A stretch of 64,000 nucleotides of DNA from Sphingopyxis sp. (GTDB lineage: Bacteria; Pseudomonadota; Alphaproteobacteria; Sphingomonadales; Sphingomonadaceae): the NCBI RefSeq assembly GCF_016793825.1, contig NZ_JAEULM010000014.1, forward strand, positions 1 to 64,000, written 5' to 3'. Shown here piece after piece: positions 44,428 to 53,531 of this stretch; positions within the stretch are counted from its first letter, which is position 1; each line of letters opens with the position of its first letter. A program made the translations under genes and the position numbers. Under the pieces are notes generated by a model. That model saw only the letters and a program-made list of their open reading frames with translations. It had not been told where the DNA came from and ran no database searches.

Positions 44428-46143
44428 TCAGTCCTTCTTGCCGGCCTTCAGCGCTTCGCCGAGGATGTCGCCAAGCGACGCACCCGAATCCGACGAACCG
44501 TACTGAGCGACGGCTTCCTTCTCTTCGGCGATCTGCATCGCCTTGACCGAGAAGCTGGGCTTCTTCGAACGGTCGAAGCCGATGACCATCGCGTCGAACT
44601 TCTGACCGACCTGATAGCGCTCGGCGCGCTGTTCGTCGCGGTCGCGGCCAAGGTCGGCACGCTTGATGAAGCCGGTCGCGCCGTCTTCGCCGGCCTGGAC
44701 TTCGAGGCCGTTGTCGCGGACTTCGAGGACCGAGACGGTCACGATGTCGTTCTTCTTCAGCGAACCCGCGCTTGCGGCGGCGCTGCCGCCAACGGCCGGC
44801 GCACCCTTTTCAAGCTGCTTGATGCCGAGGCTGATGCGTTCCTTCTCGACATCGACGTCGAGAACGACGACCTGCACGGCCTCGCCCTTGCGGTGGAGGT
44901 GCAGCGCTTCTTCGCCCGAGATGCCCCATGCGATGTCCGACATGTGAACCATGCCGTCGACGTCGCCCGGCAGGCCGACGAACAGACCGAATTCGGTCGC
45001 GTTCTTGACTTCGCCTTCGACGACCGAACCGACCGGATGGGCTTCGGCAAACGCACCCCAGGGGTTCGACTGGGCCTGCTTGAGGCCGAGGCTGATGCGG
45101 CGCTTGTCGCTGTCGACTTCGAGGACGATGACGTCGACTTCCTGGCTGGTCGAAACGATCTTGCCGGGGTGGACGTTCTTCTTGACCCACGACATTTCGC
45201 TGACGTGGACCAGACCTTCGATGCCGGCTTCCAGTTCGACGAACGCACCATAATCGGTGATGTTCGTGACCGTACCCGACAGCTTCGCACCGACGGGATA
45301 CTTGGCGGCGACGCCTTCCCACGGATCGCTTTCGAGCTGCTTCATGCCGAGGCTGATGCGCTGCGTGTCGCGGTTGATGCGGATGATCTGGACGCGGACA
45401 TTGTCACCGATGTTGATGACTTCGCTCGGGTGGTTGACGCGCTTGTAGCTCATGTCGGTGACATGGAGCAGGCCGTCGATGCCGCCGAGGTCGACGAACG
45501 CACCATAATCGGTGATGTTCTTGACCGCGCCTTCGATGATCTGGCCTTCTTCGAGGTTCTGGATCAGGCCCGAACGCTGTTCGGCGCGCGTTTCCTCGAG
45601 GATGGCGCGGCGCGACACGACGATGTTGCCGCGGCGACGGTCCATCTTCAGGATCTGGAACGGCTGGGGCAGGTCCATGAGCGGGCCGACGTCGCGCACG
45701 GGGCGGATATCGACCTGTGAACCCGGAAGGAAGGCCACGGCGCCGCCGAGATCGACGGTGAAGCCGCCCTTGACGCGGCCGAAGATAACGCCTTCGACGC
45801 GGGCTTCCTTGTTGAATTCTTCTTCCAGGCGGTCCCACGCGGCTTCGCGGCGAGCACGGTCGCGCGACAGCATGGTTTCGCCATTGGCGTTTTCGACGCG
45901 GTCGACATAGACTTCGACTTCGTCGCCGACCTTGATGTCGGCCTTCTGGCCCGGCATCGCGAATTCGCGAAGCGGCACGCGGCCTTCGCTCTTCAGGCCG
46001 ATGTCGATCACTGCCAGGTCATTTTCGATCGCGGTCACGGTGCCCTTGACGACGCGGCCTTCAAAGCCGCCGTCGGCACCACCAAGCGATTCATCGAGCA
46101 TCGCGGCGAAATCGTCGCGCGTCGGGAAAGCCGTAGTGGCCAT
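44428..46143 (-). CDS. rpsA: 30S ribosomal protein S1
   Basis: mRNA-binding ribosomal protein of 571 aa with six S1 (OB-fold) domains. The first (GFEGRVVKGTVTAIENDLAVIDIGLKSEGRVPLREF) and second domains bind the ribosome. Central ones contain the repeated (V/I)TNITDYGAFVDLGGIDGLLHVTDMSY and related blocks; the last is more diverged. The start (MATTAFPTRDDF) is preceded by AAGGAAA; an in-frame extension up to 46710 crosses the leader and lacks S1 features. Flanked by cmk and ihfB as in many proteobacteria. A terminator upstream of its leader suggests separate transcription from cmk. Confidence 0.96.
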   Translation of the reverse strand: MATTAFPTRDDFAAMLDESLGGADGGFEGRVVKGTVTAIENDLAVIDIGLKSEGRVPLREFAMPGQKADIKVGDEVEVYVDRVENANGETMLSRDRARREAAWDRLEEEFNKEARVEGVIFGRVKGGFTVDLGGAVAFLPGSQVDIRPVRDVGPLMDLPQPFQILKMDRRRGNIVVSRRAILEETRAEQRSGLIQNLEEGQIIEGAVKNITDYGAFVDLGGIDGLLHVTDMSYKRVNHPSEVINIGDNVRVQIIRINRDTQRISLGMKQLESDPWEGVAAKYPVGAKLSGTVTNITDYGAFVELEAGIEGLVHVSEMSWVKKNVHPGKIVSTSQEVDVIVLEVDSDKRRISLGLKQAQSNPWGAFAEAHPVGSVVEGEVKNATEFGLFVGLPGDVDGMVHMSDIAWGISGEEALHLHRKGEAVQVVVLDVDVEKERISLGIKQLEKGAPAVGGSAAASAGSLKKNDIVTVSVLEVRDNGLEVQAGEDGATGFIKRADLGRDRDEQRAERYQVGQKFDAMVIGFDRSKKPSFSVKAMQIAEEKEAVAQYGSSDSGASLGDILGEALKAGKKD

Positions 46144-46498
46144 GGATGGTTTCCTTACTTCATTTGTTCCGGCCAAGCGGTTGGTTCCGCTGGTCTTGTG
46201 GCCGATCCGTCCTGCCCGCCGAATGCGAGGCAAGACATCCTCGAGGCGGATCGCGGACGACGCACGGGCAAAACAAAAAGGGCGCGACGAGGTCACCCCG
46301 TCACGCCCGACGCTCCAATAGAAGCGGCGGTTCACTCGTGCCTCGACCGGCAAAAAGCCCGTCGGACGGCGCGCGTATAGGCGTGAGAGCCGCAGTCGGC
46401 AAGGAAAAAGGCCGTGCCGGTCGAGGCGGTTGAGCTTTCGAAGTCTTCGAATAGGGGAGCAGGCGGATTGGATCCGCGCTGAGGCGCGGAGTTGTGAT
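46144..46498. other. rpsA leader and cmk-rpsA intergenic region
   Basis: About 355 bases without a gene. The cmk-proximal part is GC-rich and contains several hairpins, one of them a terminator (46274-46308). The remaining 130 bases before rpsA should hold its promoter and leader, a place where S1 protein autoregulation is known in other bacteria. Confidence 0.45.
46274..46308 (-). terminator. Terminator between cmk and rpsA
   Basis: Minus-strand hairpin with 10-bp arms GGGCGTGACG / CGTCGCGCCC (one G-U pair) at 46299-46308 and 46280-46289, a 9-nt loop, then TTTTT. It would stop read-through from cmk before rpsA. Confidence 0.75.
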
Positions 46499-48543
<2,045 letters not shown>

Positions 48544-48578
48544 TTAATATCCTTCTTTTAAAGGGTTACGAGGCATAT

Positions 48579-48902
48579 ATGGTAAAGGCTGAATGGGGCA
48601 CGAAGCGTAGCTGCCCGAAATGCGCAACCCGATTCTATGATTTGACCAAGGACGATCCAGTTAGTTGCATCAACTGCGGTTACGCCTGGCTTCCGGAATC
48701 GGTGTTGAAATCGAAGCAGCCGATGCCGTTCGAACAGCTCGAAAAGCCCGGCAAGGTCGCGAAGGAAGAGAGCGTCGACGAGGATCTGGATCTGGACGTC
48801 GATGTCGACGAGGACAGCGATTCGCCGGACAATGACGTCGACCTTGGCGGCGACGACGATCTGGGCGTCGACACCGGCGACGACAGCGACGAAGAAAGCT
48901 GA
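48579..48902 (+). CDS. FYDLN acid domain protein (TIGR02300 family)
   Basis: Small protein of 107 aa: a zinc-ribbon-like N-domain with two Cys pairs (CPKCATRFYDLTKDDPVSC then INCGY) that gives the family its FYDLN name, followed by a very acidic tail rich in Asp/Glu/Val (residues 60-107). Conserved in alphaproteobacteria with no known function. Divergent from aroA. A hairpin follows 10 bases after the stop. Confidence 0.92.
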   Translation: MVKAEWGTKRSCPKCATRFYDLTKDDPVSCINCGYAWLPESVLKSKQPMPFEQLEKPGKVAKEESVDEDLDLDVDVDEDSDSPDNDVDLGGDDDLGVDTGDDSDEES

Positions 48903-48911
48903 TCATCCACG

Positions 48912-48950
48912 GGGGCCAAAAAAGCACCTGGCGGTGCATTTGGCCCCTTG
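48912..48950 (+). terminator. Hairpin terminator after the FYDLN gene
   Basis: Two-part stem: GGGGCCAAA / TTTGGCCCC (9 bp) enclosing AA-GCACC / GGTGC with a TGGC loop. A short T-run follows weakly. Confidence 0.55.
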
Positions 48951-49020
48951 CATAACGGACGTGCGCTGGTAAAGGCGGCGTCCCGGTCGCACTCCCCAGC
49001 GCGGCCGTATGAAATGGCAC

Positions 49021-49096
<76 letters not shown>

Positions 49097-49104
49097 TTTC
49101 CCAC

Positions 49105-49130
49105 AGGGCCCGCGAAAGCGGGCCTTTTTG
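49105..49130 (+). terminator. Terminator after tRNA-Ala
   Basis: Stem GGCCCGC / GCGGGCC with a GAAA tetraloop, followed by TTTTT; starts nine bases after the tRNA. Confidence 0.88.
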
Positions 49131-49163
49131 TTGTCCGATCATGGTGTCCGGCGAAGCGGGTGG

Positions 49164-49610
49164 CTATGCGGCCGCTTCTTCCTTCTCGAAGAGGGGTTCC
49201 AGCTCGATTGGGTCGGCCAGCGTGATCCGGTCGAGGATCGACGCGGTGTCGTCGCGTACCTTCAGCATCAGGCTGCGGAGCCGGCATTCGGATTCGGGCA
49301 GGCAATTCTTGCAATGTTCGTGGGCGTTGCGGGCGGCGCAGGGCACAAGGGCGAGCGAACCGCGTGTCAACCGGACCAGGTCGCCATAGCTGATGTCGAT
49401 CGGCGGCAGCGCGAGCTGATATCCACCGTCGCGGCCGCGCTGCGATATCAGGAGTCCCTCGCGCGCCATTTCCGACAAAATCACCGTCAGGAACTTGGGC
49501 GGAATATTCTGGGCGTCCGCAATATCCGCGAGCTGGACCTGCCCCTTGCCCCAATGGTCGGCAAGGTGCTGGAAAGCGCGGATCGTGTAGCGGGTCTTTT
49601 GCGACAGCAT
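49164..49610 (-). CDS. Rrf2 family transcriptional regulator with Cys cluster
   Basis: Winged-helix regulator of 148 aa. MLSQKTRYTIRAFQHLADHW and QVQLADIADAQNIPPKFLTVILSEMAREGLLISQRGRDGGYQLA form the HTH and wing of the Rrf2 family. A Cys cluster follows at about residues 91-110 (CAARNAHEHCKNCLPESEC), suitable for an iron-sulphur centre as in IscR, NsrR or RirA, although the spacing differs from IscR. No Isc/Suf operon is adjacent, so its targets are unknown. Single gene, convergent with tRNA-Ala. Confidence 0.88.
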   Translation of the reverse strand: MLSQKTRYTIRAFQHLADHWGKGQVQLADIADAQNIPPKFLTVILSEMAREGLLISQRGRDGGYQLALPPIDISYGDLVRLTRGSLALVPCAARNAHEHCKNCLPESECRLRSLMLKVRDDTASILDRITLADPIELEPLFEKEEAAA

Positions 49611-49756
49611 GAAGCGGTTAGTGTGACATATTCATACTTAATTCAACCTGTGTGCATGAGATTCCGTCAAGAGTTGATGAAAATCACAGCGAGTGGCATG
49701 AACCCGCCGTACAGGGGTCGTGCGGCTGCCCGAATTCGGGCGCGACTAGGGTGGGT

Positions 49757-50320
49757 ATGATGAAGCACAGGATTTTATGGGCCCCGGCGATTCTTGCCGC
49801 CTGCATGCTGGCGGTAACACCCGCCGAGGCGCAGTTCGGCAGCCTCTTGCGCAAGGTGACGACGCCGACGCCGAAACCCAGCGAGGACGATAATGGCGGC
49901 TGTCCCAAGGGTAAGAAGGGCAGCAGCGCCGGGCGCAAGGTGCTGGGCGGAGTCCTCGACGAAGCGATCGGCAGCGCGGCGAGCCGCGCCGGGGTGTACA
50001 GCTATGTGCCGATCGCCGAGGTCAGCGGAACGTTGACGAATGCGATCGCCTGCAAGCTCGATCCGGCGGAACAGGTACAGGCGGCGGCCGCGACCGAGGA
50101 GGTCACGCGCGGCGAGGCGGTTGGCGCGACGGCGAACTGGACGAGCGAGACGCGCGAGAATGTCACGGGATCATCGACCGTTCAGTCGAAAAACAAGCTC
50201 GCCGACGGCACGAGCTGCATGAACGTCACCGACATCGTGATCGTTGAGGGCGAAGAAACGCGCGTCTCCAAAAAGATGTGCAGGGGCCCCGGTCAGTCGC
50301 GCTATGTCCTCGCGGCATAG
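49757..50320 (+). CDS. Exported protein of unknown function
   Basis: Protein of 187 aa with signal peptide MMKHRILWAPAILAACMLAVTPAEAQ, a Pro/Thr-rich linker with a Gly/Lys-rich stretch (DDNGGCPKGKKGSSAGRKVLGGVLDEAIGSAASRAG), and a C-terminal domain with three Cys residues (IACKLDP, TSCMNV, KKMCRG). GGGTGGG lies just before the ATG. Its 3' end overlaps the next gene by 17 bases, so they are probably co-transcribed. No recognised family; periplasmic or surface location is expected. Confidence 0.7.
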   Translation: MMKHRILWAPAILAACMLAVTPAEAQFGSLLRKVTTPTPKPSEDDNGGCPKGKKGSSAGRKVLGGVLDEAIGSAASRAGVYSYVPIAEVSGTLTNAIACKLDPAEQVQAAAATEEVTRGEAVGATANWTSETRENVTGSSTVQSKNKLADGTSCMNVTDIVIVEGEETRVSKKMCRGPGQSRYVLAA

Positions 50321-51020
50321 GCTGGTCCGGATCGCGCTGGCCAGCGCGGCGCTTGCGTGCCTGACCGGCGCCGCGAAGGCCAAGATGGACCCGGCGAACC
50401 CGACGTGCCCGCTCAGCCCCGACTGGTCGGCGAACACGACGATGCAACTGACCCCGGTGGTTCGGAACGGCACCAAGGTTCTGCTGGCCGAAGGACGGAT
50501 CGACGCGGGCGTGCCCGACCGGCTCAAGAAAGCGCTCGAGGCGAATCCGGATGTTGCGGAGGTGTGGCTGCGTTCGCCGGGCGGCGATGCGCGCGCGGGC
50601 AACGCGGCGGGGCGTGTCATTCGCCAGAATATGGGGCTGATGACGCGGATACCCGCAGGCTGGGCCTGTTTCAGCGCCTGCAACTTCATCTTCATGGGCG
50701 GCCAGCCGCGCGTGATTGATCCGGGCGGGCTGTTCATCGTCCACATGTTCACGCGCACCGGCGACCGCCAGTCGATCGACATGAGCGTCGCGATGGGGAC
50801 CGACGCGACGCGCGAACTGATCGGCGATATCGAACAGGATGCCGCTCTTCTGGCGAGCGAGGACAATGATTTCCTGATCCGCATGGGCGTGTCGCGCAAG
50901 CTGCTGACCGAAGTGATGTACCAGCAGAAAGCGCTCGCCAATTCGGAGGACAAGTCGACGCGCCGCTGCCTGACGCAGGCCGAGGTCAAAGCCTATAACG
51001 TTGCAAATAACAACGAATAG
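50304..51020 (+). CDS. ClpP/crotonase-fold-like periplasmic protein
   Basis: Exported protein of 238 aa. After a signal peptide (MSSRHRLVRIALASAALACLTGAAKA) comes a ClpP-like core: VLLAEGRIDAGVPDRLKKALEANPDVAEVWLRSPGGDARAGNAAGRVIRQ and then GWACFSACNFIFMGGQPRVIDPGGLFIVHMF. The SPGGD turn and the W-x-C-x-S-A-C block with Ser preceding Ala are features of the periplasmic ClpP-like family (COG3904). The Ser in FSAC would be the nucleophile if it is active. The start overlaps the end of the previous gene, implying coupling. Substrate unknown. Confidence 0.75.
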   Translation: MSSRHRLVRIALASAALACLTGAAKAKMDPANPTCPLSPDWSANTTMQLTPVVRNGTKVLLAEGRIDAGVPDRLKKALEANPDVAEVWLRSPGGDARAGNAAGRVIRQNMGLMTRIPAGWACFSACNFIFMGGQPRVIDPGGLFIVHMFTRTGDRQSIDMSVAMGTDATRELIGDIEQDAALLASEDNDFLIRMGVSRKLLTEVMYQQKALANSEDKSTRRCLTQAEVKAYNVANNNE

Positions 51021-51053
51021 GATAGGTTCTCTCCAAAATCAGGAGAGGCTGCC

Positions 51054-51656
51054 ATGAATGACATGACGCACGAGCATGCGACCTTCCGCTCGATGATCGA
51101 CGGGACGCAGGAAGACTGGGACATCATTGCGCGCGAGCAGAAGGAGTTCGCTCCGAACAATGGCCGGCGCATCCTCGACCATCTGAAGCTGCTCGGCGGC
51201 GACTATGGCGGCTTTCCGGTCGATCGGCTCGAGCATTGCCTGCAGACCGCGACCCGCGCGCACCGCGATGGCCGCGATGAGGAATATGTCGTGATGGCGC
51301 TGCTCCACGACATCGGTGATACGCTCGGCGCGTTCAATCATCCCGACGTTGCCGCCGCGATCCTGAAACCGTTCTTGTCGGAAGAGAATCTCTGGATCGT
51401 CCAGCATCATGGAGTCTTCCAGGGGCACTATTTCTTCCATTATATCGGGCTCGACCGCGACATGCGCGATCAGTTCGCCGACAGCCCTTATGCTGCGGCG
51501 TGTGCCGAATTCTGCGAGAAGTATGACGCACCGGCTTTCGATCCCGATTACGACACGCTGCCGCTGGAATTTTTCGAGCCGATGGTGATGCGGCTTTGCT
51601 CCTATCCGCGCCAGAGCATCTACAAGAAGGTGATGGTGGAGGAAGCGGCGGCGTAG
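51054..51656 (+). CDS. HD domain protein (PhnZ/MIOX-like)
   Basis: Protein of 200 aa with an HD-type metal site: RRILDHLKLLGGDYGGFPVDRLEHCLQTATRAHRDGRDEEYVVMALLHDIGDTLG, and a later HHGVFQGHYFFHY. The pattern HC..., HD and HH-x4-H matches PhnZ-like di-iron oxygenases that act on phosphonates or related small substrates, rather than nucleotide phosphohydrolases. GGAGAGG lies upstream of the ATG. Single gene, convergent with the enoyl-CoA hydratase across a palindrome. Substrate unknown. Confidence 0.8.
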   Translation: MNDMTHEHATFRSMIDGTQEDWDIIAREQKEFAPNNGRRILDHLKLLGGDYGGFPVDRLEHCLQTATRAHRDGRDEEYVVMALLHDIGDTLGAFNHPDVAAAILKPFLSEENLWIVQHHGVFQGHYFFHYIGLDRDMRDQFADSPYAAACAEFCEKYDAPAFDPDYDTLPLEFFEPMVMRLCSYPRQSIYKKVMVEEAAA

Positions 51657-51671
51657 CGACCCGCGCGGGCG

Positions 51672-51699
51672 CGTCACCCCGGTTTTCGCCGGGATGACG
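51672..51699. repeat. REP-like palindrome between convergent genes
   Basis: Stem CGTCACCCCGG / CCGGGATGACG (one mismatch or G-U) with a short loop TTTTCG. This form is a known repetitive palindrome in alphaproteobacterial genomes and may terminate both flanking genes. Confidence 0.6.
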
Positions 51700-51707
51700 T
51701 GGCGCGC

Positions 51708-52511
51708 CTACTTCCCCTGGAATTCGGTCTTGCGCTTTTGCTGGAAGGCCAGAATGCCTTCCATCGCGTCGGCGCTGTTGCCGGCGATGAACTGGCCCTT
51801 CGCTTCGGCGTCGAGCGTTTCCGAATAGCTTTGCGACAGGCCGTCGCGCAGCACCTTGCGCATCGTCCCGAGCGAGACGGTCGGACCCTTGGCGAGGCGC
51901 GCGGCTAGTGCCCTGGCTTCGGTCATCAGGTCGGCATCCTCGACGCATTTATAGATGAGGCCCCATTCGGCAGCCTGTTCGGCGCCGATCTTTTCACCCA
52001 GCATCATCATCTGCGTTGCGCGCGGCAGGCCGATCAGGCGCGGCAGCAGCCATGATGATCCGCCGTCGGGGACGAGCCCGATATTGACGAAAGCCTGAAG
52101 GAAATAGGCGCTTTTGCCGGCGATGGTGAAATCGCCCGACAGGCCGAAGCTGCAACCGACGCCCGCGGCGGGACCGTTGACTGCGACGACGACCGGAATA
52201 TCGAGGTTGGCAAGCGCAAGGAGCATCGGGTTATAATGGTTGCGTAGCGCCTTGCGGCTGTTCGCGCCGCCGCCGACCGCCGACCCGCTGCGGTCACCCG
52301 CCAGATCGGCGCCCGAACAGAAACCGCGCCCTTCGCCGGTGATCAGCAGCGAACGCGCGCCCAGAACGGGGAGGTAGTCGAGCGCCGTGCGAATATCGTC
52401 CGCCATCGCGGGCGGCATCGAATTCAGACGATCGGGCCGATTGAGGTTGATCGTGGCGACATTGTCGGCGACTTCGAGCTTGATCGTGTCAAAGCTGGGG
52501 GCATCGGTCAT
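51708..52511 (-). CDS. Enoyl-CoA hydratase/isomerase family protein
   Basis: Crotonase-fold enzyme of 267 aa: NVATINLNRPDRLNSMPPAMADDIRTAL, ARSLLITGEGRGFCSGADLAGDRS (oxyanion hole region), PVVVAVNGPAAGVGCSFGLSGDFTIAGKSAYF with the AAGVG motif, and GLVPDGGSSWLLPRLIGLPRATQMMMLGEKI. In PaaG-like members Asp replaces Glu at the second site, and the PDGGSS stretch fits that isomerase-type group. A LiuR-like operator sits 31 bases upstream of the ATG. Role: a fatty acid or branched-chain/phenylacetate degradation step; which one is uncertain. Confidence 0.88.
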   Translation of the reverse strand: MTDAPSFDTIKLEVADNVATINLNRPDRLNSMPPAMADDIRTALDYLPVLGARSLLITGEGRGFCSGADLAGDRSGSAVGGGANSRKALRNHYNPMLLALANLDIPVVVAVNGPAAGVGCSFGLSGDFTIAGKSAYFLQAFVNIGLVPDGGSSWLLPRLIGLPRATQMMMLGEKIGAEQAAEWGLIYKCVEDADLMTEARALAARLAKGPTVSLGTMRKVLRDGLSQSYSETLDAEAKGQFIAGNSADAMEGILAFQQKRKTEFQGK

Positions 52512-52541
52512 GGGGAAGAATCCTCTCGCGGCTGCTTTACC

Positions 52542-52557
52542 TTTACGTTCACGTAAG
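52542..52557. promoter_or_regulatory. LiuR-like palindromic operator before enoyl-CoA hydratase
   Basis: TTTACGTTCACGTAAG, two inverted TTTACGT arms around two bases, 31 bases upstream of the hydratase ATG. It matches the form TTTACGT-N2-ACGTAAA reported for MerR-type LiuR regulators of acyl-CoA catabolism. A near-copy sits before the gene at 62240-63409. Confidence 0.6.
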
Positions 52558-52629
52558 GTGTGACCCATTTGGACGGCTAGCGCAAGGGGGCGAGGAGTGG
52601 CGGCGGCTTACGACCGATAGCGGCCATGC

Positions 52630-52759
52630 GATCCTCCCCGCTTGCGGGGAGAGGGACTGCGCCCGCAGGGCGTGGTGGAGGGGGTGCGACGTCGCTTGAG
52701 AACGCCACCCCCCTCCGTCAGCGCTTCGCGCTGCCACCTCCCCACAAGTGGGGAGGATC
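52630..52759. repeat. 130-bp nested inverted repeat
   Basis: The outer arms at 52630-52651 and 52738-52759 are 22 bp and 20 of 22 complementary (core GATCCTCCCC-N-CTTG); each arm is itself palindromic (CTCCCC-N-CTTG-N-GGGGAG). An inner imperfect pair (GGTGGAGGGGG region with CCCCCTCC region) continues the fold. The whole can form a long hairpin. This is the layout of REP/BIME-type repeats that occur many times in sphingomonad genomes; copy number is not testable here. Confidence 0.72.
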
Positions 52760-52797
52760 CGAAAACGTCCGCTCCCCCCAAAGCTGTCGAACTCATC

Positions 52798-53454
52798 CTA
52801 CTCCGGATCGTCACGCAGCCGCACGAACCGCATATCGCCCTCGGTCCGGTGGAGGGTGAGGCCGCGTTCGGTCTTTTCTGCGCAGGCGCCATCGAAATCC
52901 ACGACGCCGATATCGTTCGGAACGATGATCGCGCGCAGCTTGCCGCCGTCCGCGTCGGTCAATTCGAAACGCGGCGCGGTGATGTCATAGATCGGCTCGC
53001 GCACTTCGATCCAGCGCGGGATGCGCTTGTCCTCGTCGGGCATCGTCCAGCCGTCGGTCTGCGTGTAATCCTCGATCGGATCGCCACTGTCGAAACCGAT
53101 CGTGAAATCGACTCCCGGGATGCCCCGACCGTTGGGCCAGGTGACGAGCACGGTGGGTATGCTGCCTTCAACAGCCATGGGCGTGCCTTTTTCGAGGGTG
53201 GGCGGCACGGGTTTGGGGTCGGTCGTCAGGCAGACCCTGTCGCCATGGATTTCCCAGCGCCCTTCGGCGCGTTCATCCAGCGCCCCGGCGGCGAGCATGT
53301 AGAGGAAGCGGCCGTCGTTGCGGATCAGCAGGCCGCCGCCGACGTCGGGACCTTCGGCAAGGCCATATTCGCCAACAAAGGGCGAATCACCGGCGGCGGC
53401 CAGGGCGCTTGCGGGAGCGACGATCAGGGCCGCAGTGAGGAGCAGGATGCGCAT
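52798..53454 (-). CDS. Exported protein of unknown function
   Basis: Exported protein of 218 aa with signal peptide MRILLLTAALIVAPASALAAAG, then a beta-rich domain (SPFVGEYGLAEGPDVGGGLLIRNDGRFLYMLAAGALDERAEGRWEIHGDRVCLTTDPKP) that reads like a lipocalin-type or COG-of-unknown-function domain. A second acidic, Trp/Pro-rich part follows. No motif names a function. Single gene between the 130-bp repeat and prfC (divergent). Confidence 0.7.
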   Translation of the reverse strand: MRILLLTAALIVAPASALAAAGDSPFVGEYGLAEGPDVGGGLLIRNDGRFLYMLAAGALDERAEGRWEIHGDRVCLTTDPKPVPPTLEKGTPMAVEGSIPTVLVTWPNGRGIPGVDFTIGFDSGDPIEDYTQTDGWTMPDEDKRIPRWIEVREPIYDITAPRFELTDADGGKLRAIIVPNDIGVVDFDGACAEKTERGLTLHRTEGDMRFVRLRDDPE

Positions 53455-53531
53455 CGGGCGATCATGCGTCGGGTACGGAACCGACGCCAGCCCCTTTCCA
53501 CCATCCGCCCTTCCTGCTAACCGCCCGCGCC

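Noticed and set aside
44401-45720. Plus-strand frame of 439 codons opposite rpsA
   Set aside because: Antisense of the repeated S1 domains, which explains its periodic Asp/Phe/Ala pattern.
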